Source: an uncultured Clostridium sp. (GTDB lineage Bacteria > Bacillota_A > Clostridia > TANB77 > CAG-508). Taken from it: a stretch of 29,599 bases of DNA. Below, piece after piece: positions 21,137 through 26,760 of the stretch (position 1 is the first letter of the stretch; every line of letters begins with the position of its first letter). The stretch spans positions 1 to 29,599 of the forward strand of contig CAMXLV010000009.1 of NCBI GenBank assembly GCA_947244675.1, given 5' to 3'. A program made the position numbers and the translations under genes. A model generated the notes under the pieces. It saw only the letters and a program-made list of their open reading frames with translations, searched no databases and was not told where the DNA came from.

Positions 21137-21481
21137 ATGAAAGTGATAGAAAAAATAAAAAAAGGTTTAATAGGAATAGGAGTATTTTTGTTATTATTGC
21201 CATCAAAAGTATTTTCAATAAGTGATTCAATGCTGAGAATAAGTCCTACTCCTATGTATGGAGTACAACAACCAGATCCAGTACGAAGTAATTTAGTTAA
21301 TAATATATGGAATATTTGTAAAATGTTTGTTATACCAATAGCTTTATTAATAGGGATAATAGTATATTTGAAAAAAAGCAAAAGTAATACGAAAAGAAAA
21401 TTTATTATGATATTGATTACTTTAGCCATAGTTGCGGTTTTATATTTTACAATTAATTATATAGTTGATAATGTAATATAA
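21137..21481 (+). CDS. Small exported membrane protein with a PMYG motif, likely partner of the radical SAM enzyme
   Basis: The 114-residue protein starts with a basic region and hydrophobic signal (KKGLIGIGVFLLLLPSKVFS). A short extracytoplasmic segment follows with RISPTPMYGVQQPDP near residues 34-48, then two membrane segments (MFVIPIALLIGIIVYL and FIMILITLAIVAVLYFTI). In the Bacteroidetes radical SAM/lipoprotein pairs, the small partner also carries a YG-containing stretch after its signal, so this segment is a plausible modification site. That is inference. There is no lipobox cysteine, so it would be held by its membrane helices rather than by lipid. It is the second gene of a two-gene operon, with RBS AGAAGG. 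Confidence 0.72.
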   Translation: MKVIEKIKKGLIGIGVFLLLLPSKVFSISDSMLRISPTPMYGVQQPDPVRSNLVNNIWNICKMFVIPIALLIGIIVYLKKSKSNTKRKFIMILITLAIVAVLYFTINYIVDNVI

Positions 21482-21491
21482 AGCAGGAGGT

Positions 21492-21553
21492 ATGAAAAAA
21501 TTTATTTCAAGAGTAAAAAAGTAGTAGTTACAATAGTATTAGGTATGGCATGA
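21492..21553 (+). pseudogene. Broken small gene, signal-peptide remnant
   Basis: A perfect AGGAGG precedes an ATG at 21492, but the frame ends after ten codons (MKKFISRVKK). Adding one A to the A6 run would extend it to MKKFISRVKKVVVTIVLGMA and a TGA at 21551. This looks like the start of another exported small protein in the radical SAM operon, now truncated. The homopolymer could also be a sequencing error, but even then only about 20 residues result. Confidence 0.45.
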
Positions 21554-21593
21554 TGAAATATTCATAAACTTCTAAACAACTTATCATGCCATA
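21544..21593. repeat. Inverted repeat with 28-nt loop
   Basis: TATGGCATGAT (21544-21554) and ATCATGCCATA (21583-21593) are perfect 11-nt complements. There is no clean T tract on either side. It may mark the end of the radical SAM operon or a small insertion scar. Confidence 0.6.
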
Positions 21594-21652
21594 TATTTAC
21601 TTGTTAAAGTTGCTAGAGTAATTTTCAAGTAGCAGAAGTTTTCCCTTTTTTC

Positions 21653-21681
21653 TTGACAATAATCCATAAATTTGGTATCAT
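21653..21681 (+). promoter_or_regulatory. Promoter of the tRNA pair
   Basis: Perfect TTGACA (21653-21658), 17-nt spacer, TATCAT (21676-21681), about 110 nt upstream of tRNA-Gly. Confidence 0.75.
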
Positions 21682-21790
21682 TATTAATGCCTTAGGAATA
21701 TATTATATTAAATATGAATAGACTTATAAAAGAAATAATAAAACATGACTTTGGTAAGGAAGGCAGAGGGGTAAGGATAAAAAATAATAT

Positions 21791-21864
21791 GCAGGTATAG
21801 TTTAGTGGTAAAATGAAACCTTGCCAAGGTTTAGTTACGAGTTCGATTCTCGTTACCTGCTCCA
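21791..21864 (+). tRNA. tRNA-Gly, anticodon GCC
   Basis: The acceptor arms GCAGGTA and TACCTGC pair, the anticodon loop is TTGCCAA, the T arm contains GTTCGATTC and the CCA end is encoded. 74 nt with CCA. Confidence 0.97.
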
Positions 21865-21893
21865 AAGATATTAAAAAATAGAAAATTACATAT

Positions 21894-21967
21894 GGCGAGT
21901 TAGCCAAGCGGTAAGGCACGAGTCTGCAAAACTCTGATGGTGGGTCCGACTCCCACACTCGCCTCCA
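21894..21967 (+). tRNA. tRNA-Cys, anticodon GCA
   Basis: The acceptor arms GGCGAGT and ACTCGCC pair, the anticodon loop is CTGCAAA, and the T arm has GGTCCGACTCC (GTCC in place of GTTC). CCA is encoded. The last bases, GCCTCCAAAGAAA, recur at 24001. Confidence 0.96.
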
Positions 21968-21984
21968 AAGAAATATCAAACAGT

Positions 21985-22026
21985 AAAAACAGCATATTTC
22001 AAGGTTTTGAAATAAATGCTGTTTTT
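21985..22026 (+). terminator. Terminator after tRNA-Cys
   Basis: AAAAACAGCAT with ATGCTGTTTTT, and ATTTCA with TGAAAT inside it, followed by a T run that is part of the stem. The A5/T5 ends allow function on both strands. Confidence 0.75.
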
Positions 22027-22030
22027 ATAA

Positions 22031-22400
22031 TTATCACATTAGTTAATTTTCTATAATACATGGAATTACTTGTAATGAATTTCCAATGTCTATAAGGTAT
22101 TGTCCAAGTATTCATATCGTGTAAACCAGTTGATATACCAATATTAAAATTAGGATGTATTTCTTTTATTCTATTTAATATATGTTTGTAAAGTTTTTCT
22201 TTATGGAAGTTGTTTAGCCTAAAATTGATTGAACCTAATATTATATCTATACATTGTAATATAACATAATTATGAGAAATTACTTCTGTAATATTTTCTT
22301 TATATTAAGTTCTTTATCTTTTTCAGGATTGCTATTTTCAAATTCAAAAGCCCATTTTACAAATTGATAATAATGAAATATTGAAAAAACAAGATAAAGA
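22031..22400 (-). pseudogene. DUF3800 protein, C-terminal remnant
   Basis: On the minus strand one frame reads FHYYQFVKWAFEFENSNP and continues to KDKELNIK. After a shift near 22300 another frame reads VISHNYVILQCIDIILGSIN, then FRLNNFHKEKLYKHI, then PNFNIGISTG and PYRHWKF. These are conserved C-terminal stretches of DUF3800, a family seen in mobile elements and some defence loci and thought to have an RNase H-like fold. No start or N-terminal half remains and the tail runs into the tRNA terminator. It is a dead fragment. Confidence 0.75.
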
Positions 22401-22427
22401 TGTAAACTATTAGCAGAGGTGAACAAT

Positions 22428-23345
22428 ATGATAAATTTACCAGATAAATTTAAAACAAAAATTATTAATAGATATGGCAAAGAAGGCTACAGATGGCTAA
22501 ATAGTATAGATAATATAATTGAGAAATATAAAAAACAATTTATGCTAAAAAATATTAGATTAGTTGATGACATAAGCATCAATGTTGTACTATTTGCTGA
22601 ATCGCCTGAATTTGGTAACATAGTAATAAAAATAGGAGCACCAAGTAAAACTATAATTTCTGAAATGAATGCAATAAAATATTATTCTCCTAAATATTTT
22701 CCAAAATGTTATTATTATTCTATAGAAGATAAAGTAATAATATTAGAGAGGATTTTTCCAGGATATAATTTGTCTATTTTAGAAAGTTTTGAAGAAAGAA
22801 CAAAAGTATTTATTGATATATCAAGTAATTTATTAATTCCTATAGAAAACGTAAAAGATAAAGAACCATTTTTAACTTTTCATGATATATTTAAAAATAA
22901 AATACAATATGCTTACCAAAATAAATCACAATATTTAGATATATTAGGGATGATTGATAAAGCTAATAAAATATATGATAAAATATATAAAATGAATTTA
23001 CCAAAATATATTTTGCATAATGATTTGCATTACAAAAATATATTGAAAACAGAAAATGGGTGGAAAGCAATAGATCCTCATGGAATAATTGGAGAAAGAG
23101 TAATAGAACTTTCACAGTTTATAAGAAATGAATTAGATAATATTAATTTAGACAATAAATGTGAGTTTGAAGAAATTATTTCATTAGTTGCAAAATATTA
23201 TAAAGAAGATAAAACATTAATTTTGGAAACATTATACATATACGTAATTGAAAAAGTAATATTTTATACTAAAGATAAAGAGAATCCAAATAGAATCATA
23301 CATAACATTAATGTCTGTAAAAAAATATTACAATACATAGATTAA
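22428..23345 (+). CDS. Aminoglycoside/hydroxyurea resistance kinase-like phosphotransferase (APH_6_hur type)
   Basis: The 305-residue protein has a kinase-like fold. It shows a nucleotide-binding lysine region (GNIVIKIGAP near 61-70), the hinge-like VIILERIFPG, the catalytic loop HNDLHYKNIL (His197, Asp199) and the metal-binding AIDPHGIIGE (Asp216). IDPHG/IDPKG after the catalytic loop is typical of the APH(6)/hydroxyurea kinase family (PF04655). Members phosphorylate streptomycin or hydroxyurea, but many distant ones have unknown substrates, so resistance is not implied. I chose the ATG at 22428 because AGAGGTG ends seven bases before it; the in-frame GTG at 22419 is part of that site. It lies in a probable island and has no partner genes. 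Confidence 0.83.
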   Translation: MINLPDKFKTKIINRYGKEGYRWLNSIDNIIEKYKKQFMLKNIRLVDDISINVVLFAESPEFGNIVIKIGAPSKTIISEMNAIKYYSPKYFPKCYYYSIEDKVIILERIFPGYNLSILESFEERTKVFIDISSNLLIPIENVKDKEPFLTFHDIFKNKIQYAYQNKSQYLDILGMIDKANKIYDKIYKMNLPKYILHNDLHYKNILKTENGWKAIDPHGIIGERVIELSQFIRNELDNINLDNKCEFEEIISLVAKYYKEDKTLILETLYIYVIEKVIFYTKDKENPNRIIHNINVCKKILQYID

Positions 23346-23474
23346 TAAATTAATTTAGATGTTTTGTTTTTATGTATTTTGATTTTAAAAATAAAATCAG
23401 TACTTTCACAAATTTGCAAATCAAAAACTGAAACCTTGTGTGTTAAAAATCATGTAAAAGTTTATGATGTTCGC

Positions 23475-23503
23475 TTGAATAATGTCATAAAATATTGTAA
23501 TAT
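23475..23503 (+). promoter_or_regulatory. Promoter of the 38-residue gene
   Basis: TTGAAT (23475-23480), 17-nt spacer, TAATAT (23498-23503). The leader then has two small inverted repeats, CCTTT/AAAGG and TAAGT/ACTTA, before the start. Confidence 0.6.
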
Positions 23504-23570
23504 AATACCAACCTTTTCACTGTCAGAAAGGTAAGTCTTTTACTTAAAGATGGAAAGGGGGAAGAAACAA

Positions 23571-23687
23571 ATGACAAATTCCGAATTGATTTTGCGATTA
23601 GTAGAAATGCTTTTAAAACAGAAAGAAGAAACTATGAAAGCAAAGGAACAACAGGACAAGGCGAAAGACAAATGTAGCAATACATAA
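23571..23687 (+). CDS. 38-residue charged coiled-coil peptide, unknown
   Basis: An ATG behind AAAGGGGGA opens MTNSELILRLVEMLLKQKEE, followed by a lysine- and glutamate-rich helix ending KDKCSNT. Heptad-like leucines suggest a short amphipathic or coiled-coil helix with a single cysteine near the end. The unit has its own promoter, a leader with two hairpins, a good binding site and a terminator. Codons such as TTG, CGA and GCG differ from the neighbouring AT-rich genes, suggesting transfer. I do not recognise a family. Confidence 0.6.
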   Translation: MTNSELILRLVEMLLKQKEETMKAKEQQDKAKDKCSNT

Positions 23688-23697
23688 TGTCATCAAG

Positions 23698-23732
23698 ACA
23701 GGGTAGTTTTTACGGAGCTATCCTGTATTTTT
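23698..23732 (+). terminator. Terminator of the 38-residue gene
   Basis: ACAGGGTAG (23698-23706) pairs with CTATCCTGT (23718-23726), one G.U pair, followed by ATTTTT. A further perfect inverted repeat, AGTATGTG (23745-23752) with CACATACT (23767-23774), follows. Confidence 0.8.
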
Positions 23733-23941
23733 ATGCAAAAAAATAGTATGTGCATTGTTTACGGTACACATACTCAAAACAAATAACATCTTCCGAATTC
23801 AAGACAATTTGTTCATTGTAACTTTATAATAGCATTTTTTTTTTGATTTGTCAAATGTGATTTTTGAAAAAATGTATTATGTATTACAGTACATTATATA
23901 AAATTGAAATAGATGTGACAAAAATGTAACAAAATAATATT

Positions 23942-23969
23942 TTGAAATGATTGGATTACTTGATATAAG
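23942..23969 (+). promoter_or_regulatory. Promoter of a putative small RNA
   Basis: TTGAAA (23942-23947), 16-nt spacer, TATAAG (23964-23969), with a strong terminator about 50 nt downstream and no coding sequence between. Confidence 0.5.
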
Positions 23970-23975
23970 CTATAT

Positions 23976-24055
23976 GCGGAAGCTACTCTTGTAGGTAATA
24001 GCCTCCAAAGAAAAAACGAGAAAATATTGATATATCAATATTTTCTCGCTTTTTC
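23976..24055 (+). ncRNA. Putative small RNA of about 80 nt
   Basis: Between the promoter and a perfect 32-nt palindrome (24017-24048, CGAGAAAATATTGATA and its complement, then CTTTTTC) lies an imperfect hairpin, GGAAGCTACTC with GGTAATAGCCTCC. The layout is that of a small independent RNA ending in an intrinsic terminator. The GCCTCCAAAG stretch equals the tRNA-Cys tail. It does not fold as a tRNA. Another reading is that this terminator originally belonged to the tRNA operon. Confidence 0.45.
24017..24055 (+). terminator. Perfect palindromic terminator
   Basis: CGAGAAAATATTGATA (24017-24032) is followed directly by its exact reverse complement and CTTTTTC. A minimal loop is forced from the central bases. 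Confidence 0.85.
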
Positions 24056-24063
24056 TTTGTTTT

Positions 24064-24198
24064 TTAATTTAAAAATAAGAATGCAGTATTTTCAATTGCA
24101 ATTTCATTAACATCTATTGTGGAATTATTTTTTTCATTATTTATTTCTTGTTTATAAAAGTGTAAATGTTCTAAAACAATATTAATATTTTTATCATT
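24064..24198 (-). pseudogene. Possible C-terminal gene fragment
   Basis: The minus strand is open for about 44 codons ending at a TAA (24066-24064) and reads NIVLEHLHFYKQEI and then STIDVNEIAIENTAFLFLN. It has natural-looking composition but no start and an in-frame stop just upstream. I do not recognise it. The rest up to about 24400 shows nothing I can assign. Confidence 0.3.
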
Positions 24199-24493
24199 TC
24201 AAAAAATAGAATAAAGGCAAAAGCAAAAAGGAAGATAAAACTTTCTTAAAGTATTTGTATTGAAGAATTTATTAAAATATTTAAAATCATTTTTATAACA
24301 GTGAAATAATATTCTATCATATTGAACAAACATAAGTCAATAGATTAAGTGAAAAAAATTGATATTTTCCTTGTACACATAAATTAAAAAAACAAAAAAG
24401 AAATGCCCTGCTGAGGAAGCAGAAACATAAAGTACCCAACTTTATGTTTTGGGAACGAACGCCACATTAAGTGGGTAGTAGGGAAAGGGAAAT

Positions 24494-25801
24494 ATGAACA
24501 AAAAAATTGATAGCAAAAAACTGGGCTGGGGAAATGGAGAAACGAATCTCTTTTTGGAGTATTCAGAAAACGGGACTTGGGAAGTCCTGGATTATGAATA
24601 TGACTATGAAAGAATCCACGAGGAATGTGGTGGCAGATGCTACTACATTTCCAGAAGTGGAAATAGTGGCTCAGGCTTTATTAAGAAGTTTGGGCGACTT
24701 ATCCCGGTAGGATACTACCGGGTAGACACAGTATATAATGAGCATCATTCACCTATTGAGGTGGGTGAAGATATAAAACTCATGTTGCCCTATGTGACAC
24801 ATGAGGAAAGAAAGGAGGAAACCTTGTATAACTACCCTGTGGTAATTATGCAAGGTTGTAGAACGATCATTTATGTTGGTTTTTATACCAACATGAATGA
24901 GGTATTAGATCTTCTCCTCAGAGGAGAAGATCTAATACAAGAACCACAAATCCTCAGGAGATCTTTTGTAAATCCTGAAGATTTGTGGGAAAGACAAAAA
25001 GATGAAGAAATTAATTTCTTCAATCTTTTTGGAGAAAGAAGCTACAATCCCTGGGAGTTTGCAACAGAACTCCTAGAGGATTATATAGTGTATCCATCAG
25101 ATGATAGGATACACCGAATTTTTCACATTGCTAAAAGCAAAAGCAAGAGTGGAAAATTTGTAAGTATTAGCAGAATAGCTAATACTTATTATGCAAGGGA
25201 ATTCCTTGAAGAAGACCCTTGTGAAAAAGTAACCCATCCATTTTATGGATGGGAAATAGAAGAGCCCAACTTATTATACAAGCTTCAAGAGAAGCAAGTA
25301 TATATTGTTGGCTGGAAAGATAGGGCAACGGAATATATGAGAAAGACAGATCAAGTTGCCCGATTTCTGTCTAAAGAAGAAGCAGAGGGCTTTAAGAACC
25401 ATATCAAAGCCCTTTTGGAAAACGAACCTAGGTATGTTGAGTATGAACTTGAAATACCTAAGATGAGGTTCTTTATGAAAGAAAAAGAAGACTGTAAAGC
25501 GGTCTGGAAAGGAATCTCATCGAAAGTCAGAAGCGAAGTATTTTGTGAATTGAAATACTTCTTATCTGACTTTAATACCCAGAAAGTTCTGGAAGTAATT
25601 CCAGACGAAATGGTTATAAAAAAAGAGGATAGCTGGAATGCTGGTAACTGCATTCCAGGAACAGAAGAATTTGCAAATAGGTGTTTTCCAGGTAAACTGG
25701 AAATCACCGCGAAGCAACTTAAAAGGTATGCCGGAAACCGAAACGTTATGCGTGTATTAAAATACATTGCAGAACGGGAAGGTTTTTTGGAAAAAGGTTA
25801 A
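24494..25801 (+). CDS. 435-residue protein of unknown family encoded by the hairpin chain
   Basis: The frame is open over 435 codons, starts at ATG 24494 behind GGGAAAGGGA, and ends inside the penultimate hairpin. The protein is acidic to neutral, aromatic-rich and soluble, without signal peptide or membrane segment. Visible stretches include GWGNGETNLFLEYSENGTWE at the start, EECGGRCYYISRSGNSGSGF near 45, a leucine-rich NEVLDLLLRGEDLI near 134, and a basic C-terminal helix-like AKQLKRYAGNRNVMRVLKYI. I recognise no domain or catalytic motif. GC content and codon use (GGG, CCC, CGG) are clearly higher than in flanking genes, which suggests acquisition, or selection for stems. The reading frame is preserved through all the hairpins, so both the protein and the structure seem to be under selection. 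Translation through 17-bp stems would be slow unless the ribosome or a helicase melts them. Confidence 0.8.
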   Translation: MNKKIDSKKLGWGNGETNLFLEYSENGTWEVLDYEYDYERIHEECGGRCYYISRSGNSGSGFIKKFGRLIPVGYYRVDTVYNEHHSPIEVGEDIKLMLPYVTHEERKEETLYNYPVVIMQGCRTIIYVGFYTNMNEVLDLLLRGEDLIQEPQILRRSFVNPEDLWERQKDEEINFFNLFGERSYNPWEFATELLEDYIVYPSDDRIHRIFHIAKSKSKSGKFVSISRIANTYYAREFLEEDPCEKVTHPFYGWEIEEPNLLYKLQEKQVYIVGWKDRATEYMRKTDQVARFLSKEEAEGFKNHIKALLENEPRYVEYELEIPKMRFFMKEKEDCKAVWKGISSKVRSEVFCELKYFLSDFNTQKVLEVIPDEMVIKKEDSWNAGNCIPGTEEFANRCFPGKLEITAKQLKRYAGNRNVMRVLKYIAEREGFLEKG

Positions 25802-25827
25802 TCTGGTAATTCCAGAATAACCTTAAA

Positions 25828-25867
25828 GCAGAAGGCGAAAACCTAATTTTAGGTTTTCGCCTTCTGC
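25828..25867 (+). terminator. 18-bp hairpin at the end of the hairpin-rich gene
   Basis: GCAGAAGGCGAAAACCTA (25828-25845) and its exact complement (25850-25867) are joined by a four-base loop. The following CATATTAATTATTT is not a clean T tract, so it may act as an mRNA end-protecting stem, or as a terminator for the converging gene as well. Confidence 0.7.
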
Positions 25868-25902
25868 CATATTAATTATTTAATTTTTACAACTATTGAT
25901 AG

Positions 25903-26733
25903 TTAGCACTTAAAAAATTTATACTCATTGCCAGAAATATTTTTTCCACGATAAATATAGCCATTATAAATACCACCATTATCATCATCTAAACCAACAT
26001 CTAGCTTCATTTGGTAAACAAATTTTTGATTTAGATTATTAACAATATGAATTTTGAAAGTTAAAGTATAATTAATATCTTCTAAATTAATATTAGCCTC
26101 TTTTAAAACTTTTCCATTAAAAGAAACAGAACTACTATCTTTAGAAACAGAATAATTTGTTAAAATATCTTTATTCATATAACCTAAAGAAATAGGATTA
26201 GAGCAGTCAGTATAAAAAGTAGGATTTGCATAATCAGTAGATTCATTTTCTGAGTTGGTATTTACAATATTAAAATCAATACGGTTATTGTTAGGAGATT
26301 CTATCATTTTAAACTTACCAAAATCTAAAGGGTTTTTATAATTTAAAATTTTGGTTCCTTTATCTGCATTTGATGTTGCTACAATATCATCAATATATAA
26401 TTCTTTGATGGTATTTTCATCGGTTAACTCAGAAATAGTACTCGTATTATCAATATAGATCGAAATGTCAGTATATTGACAAATACTCATATTTTGCAAA
26501 GATTGGTCATTTGAATTATCAATAGCATTTGCATTACTATATAACAATATTTTTTGAATATTGAAAATAGTATTTTCATTCTCGTCAGCAATTTGGATCA
26601 TTTCATCAGCAAAAGCATTTCTGGCCATTACAACCGAAAATACAAGATTGTAATAGAGTAAGAATACAATAAAAGCAACAAGAATTAAAATGGTAAAGAC
26701 AAGTCTTTCATTTTTTATCTTAAATTTTTTCAT
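25903..26733 (-). CDS. Membrane-anchored extracytoplasmic protein, unknown
   Basis: The 276-residue protein has a basic N terminus and a single membrane helix (LVFTILILVAFIVFLLYYNL, residues 10-29). An outside domain follows that is rich in Asn, Asp, Ser and Thr and looks beta-stranded. It contains two cysteines in the outside domain (CQYTDIS and YTDCSNP) and a C-terminal cysteine as the last residue. I recognise no family; the single-anchor layout resembles a pseudopilin-like or surface protein. I chose the ATG at 26733 because AAAGGA lies before it; the in-frame TTG at 26742 is too close to that site. It lies 27 nt after the glucosaminidase gene in the same direction and is probably cotranscribed. 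Confidence 0.72.
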   Translation of the reverse strand: MKKFKIKNERLVFTILILVAFIVFLLYYNLVFSVVMARNAFADEMIQIADENENTIFNIQKILLYSNANAIDNSNDQSLQNMSICQYTDISIYIDNTSTISELTDENTIKELYIDDIVATSNADKGTKILNYKNPLDFGKFKMIESPNNNRIDFNIVNTNSENESTDYANPTFYTDCSNPISLGYMNKDILTNYSVSKDSSSVSFNGKVLKEANINLEDINYTLTFKIHIVNNLNQKFVYQMKLDVGLDDDNGGIYNGYIYRGKNISGNEYKFFKC

Positions 26734-26760
26734 TAAAACCAATCCTTTCGTCTAAAATAC

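Larger units (their letters stand above)
21961..24013. other. Possible small island bounded by a tRNA-Cys 3'-end direct repeat
   Basis: GCCTCCAAAGAAA occurs at 21961-21973, overlapping the tRNA-Cys 3' end, and again at 24001-24013, in direct orientation. Between them lie a DUF3800 remnant, a resistance-type kinase and a 38-residue gene. tRNA 3' ends are common attachment sites. No integrase is present and 13 bp is short, so this may be a decayed island or coincidence. Confidence 0.35.
24408..25867 (+). repeat. Continuous chain of about 35 local hairpins covering one whole transcript
   Basis: From the leader to the terminator the DNA is a succession of adjacent inverted repeats. Clear examples (left arm/right arm): 24423-24433/24439-24449, 11 bp perfect; 24622-24634/24639-24652 with G.U pairs and a bulge; 24703-24710/24715-24722; 24820-24836/24841-24857; 24867-24880/24887-24900, 14 bp with one G.U; 24902-24918/24922-24938, 17 bp perfect; 24944-24959/24973-24988, one mismatch; 24995-25010/25015-25031, one bulge; 25046-25060/25067-25082; 25088-25095/25107-25114; 25161-25171/25178-25188; 25233-25240/25246-25253; 25275-25286/25291-25302; 25384-25393/25406-25415; 25523-25543/25553-25573; 25633-25641/25650-25658; 25680-25691/25697-25708; 25794-25806/25812-25824; 25828-25845/25850-25867. 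By my count about half of all bases lie in stem arms. The repeats differ in sequence from each other, so it is not a tandem array. Confidence 0.93.

Noticed and set aside
21692..21979. Minus-strand open frame of 95 codons (MIFLWRRVWESDPPSE...)
   Set aside because: It is the antisense of the tRNA-Gly and tRNA-Cys genes, a well-known false gene.
22280..22480. 66-codon minus frame overlapping the kinase start
   Set aside because: Only its C-terminal part matches DUF3800; the upstream residues are antisense of the kinase leader. I list it as part of the DUF3800 remnant instead.
23976..24007. A third tRNA near 23976 because of the GCCTCCA end
   Set aside because: There is no T arm, anticodon arm or acceptor pairing.
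24494..25801. The hairpins as a simple tandem repeat, CRISPR or transposon end
   Set aside because: Stems differ in sequence and length, there are no spaced identical units and no transposase.
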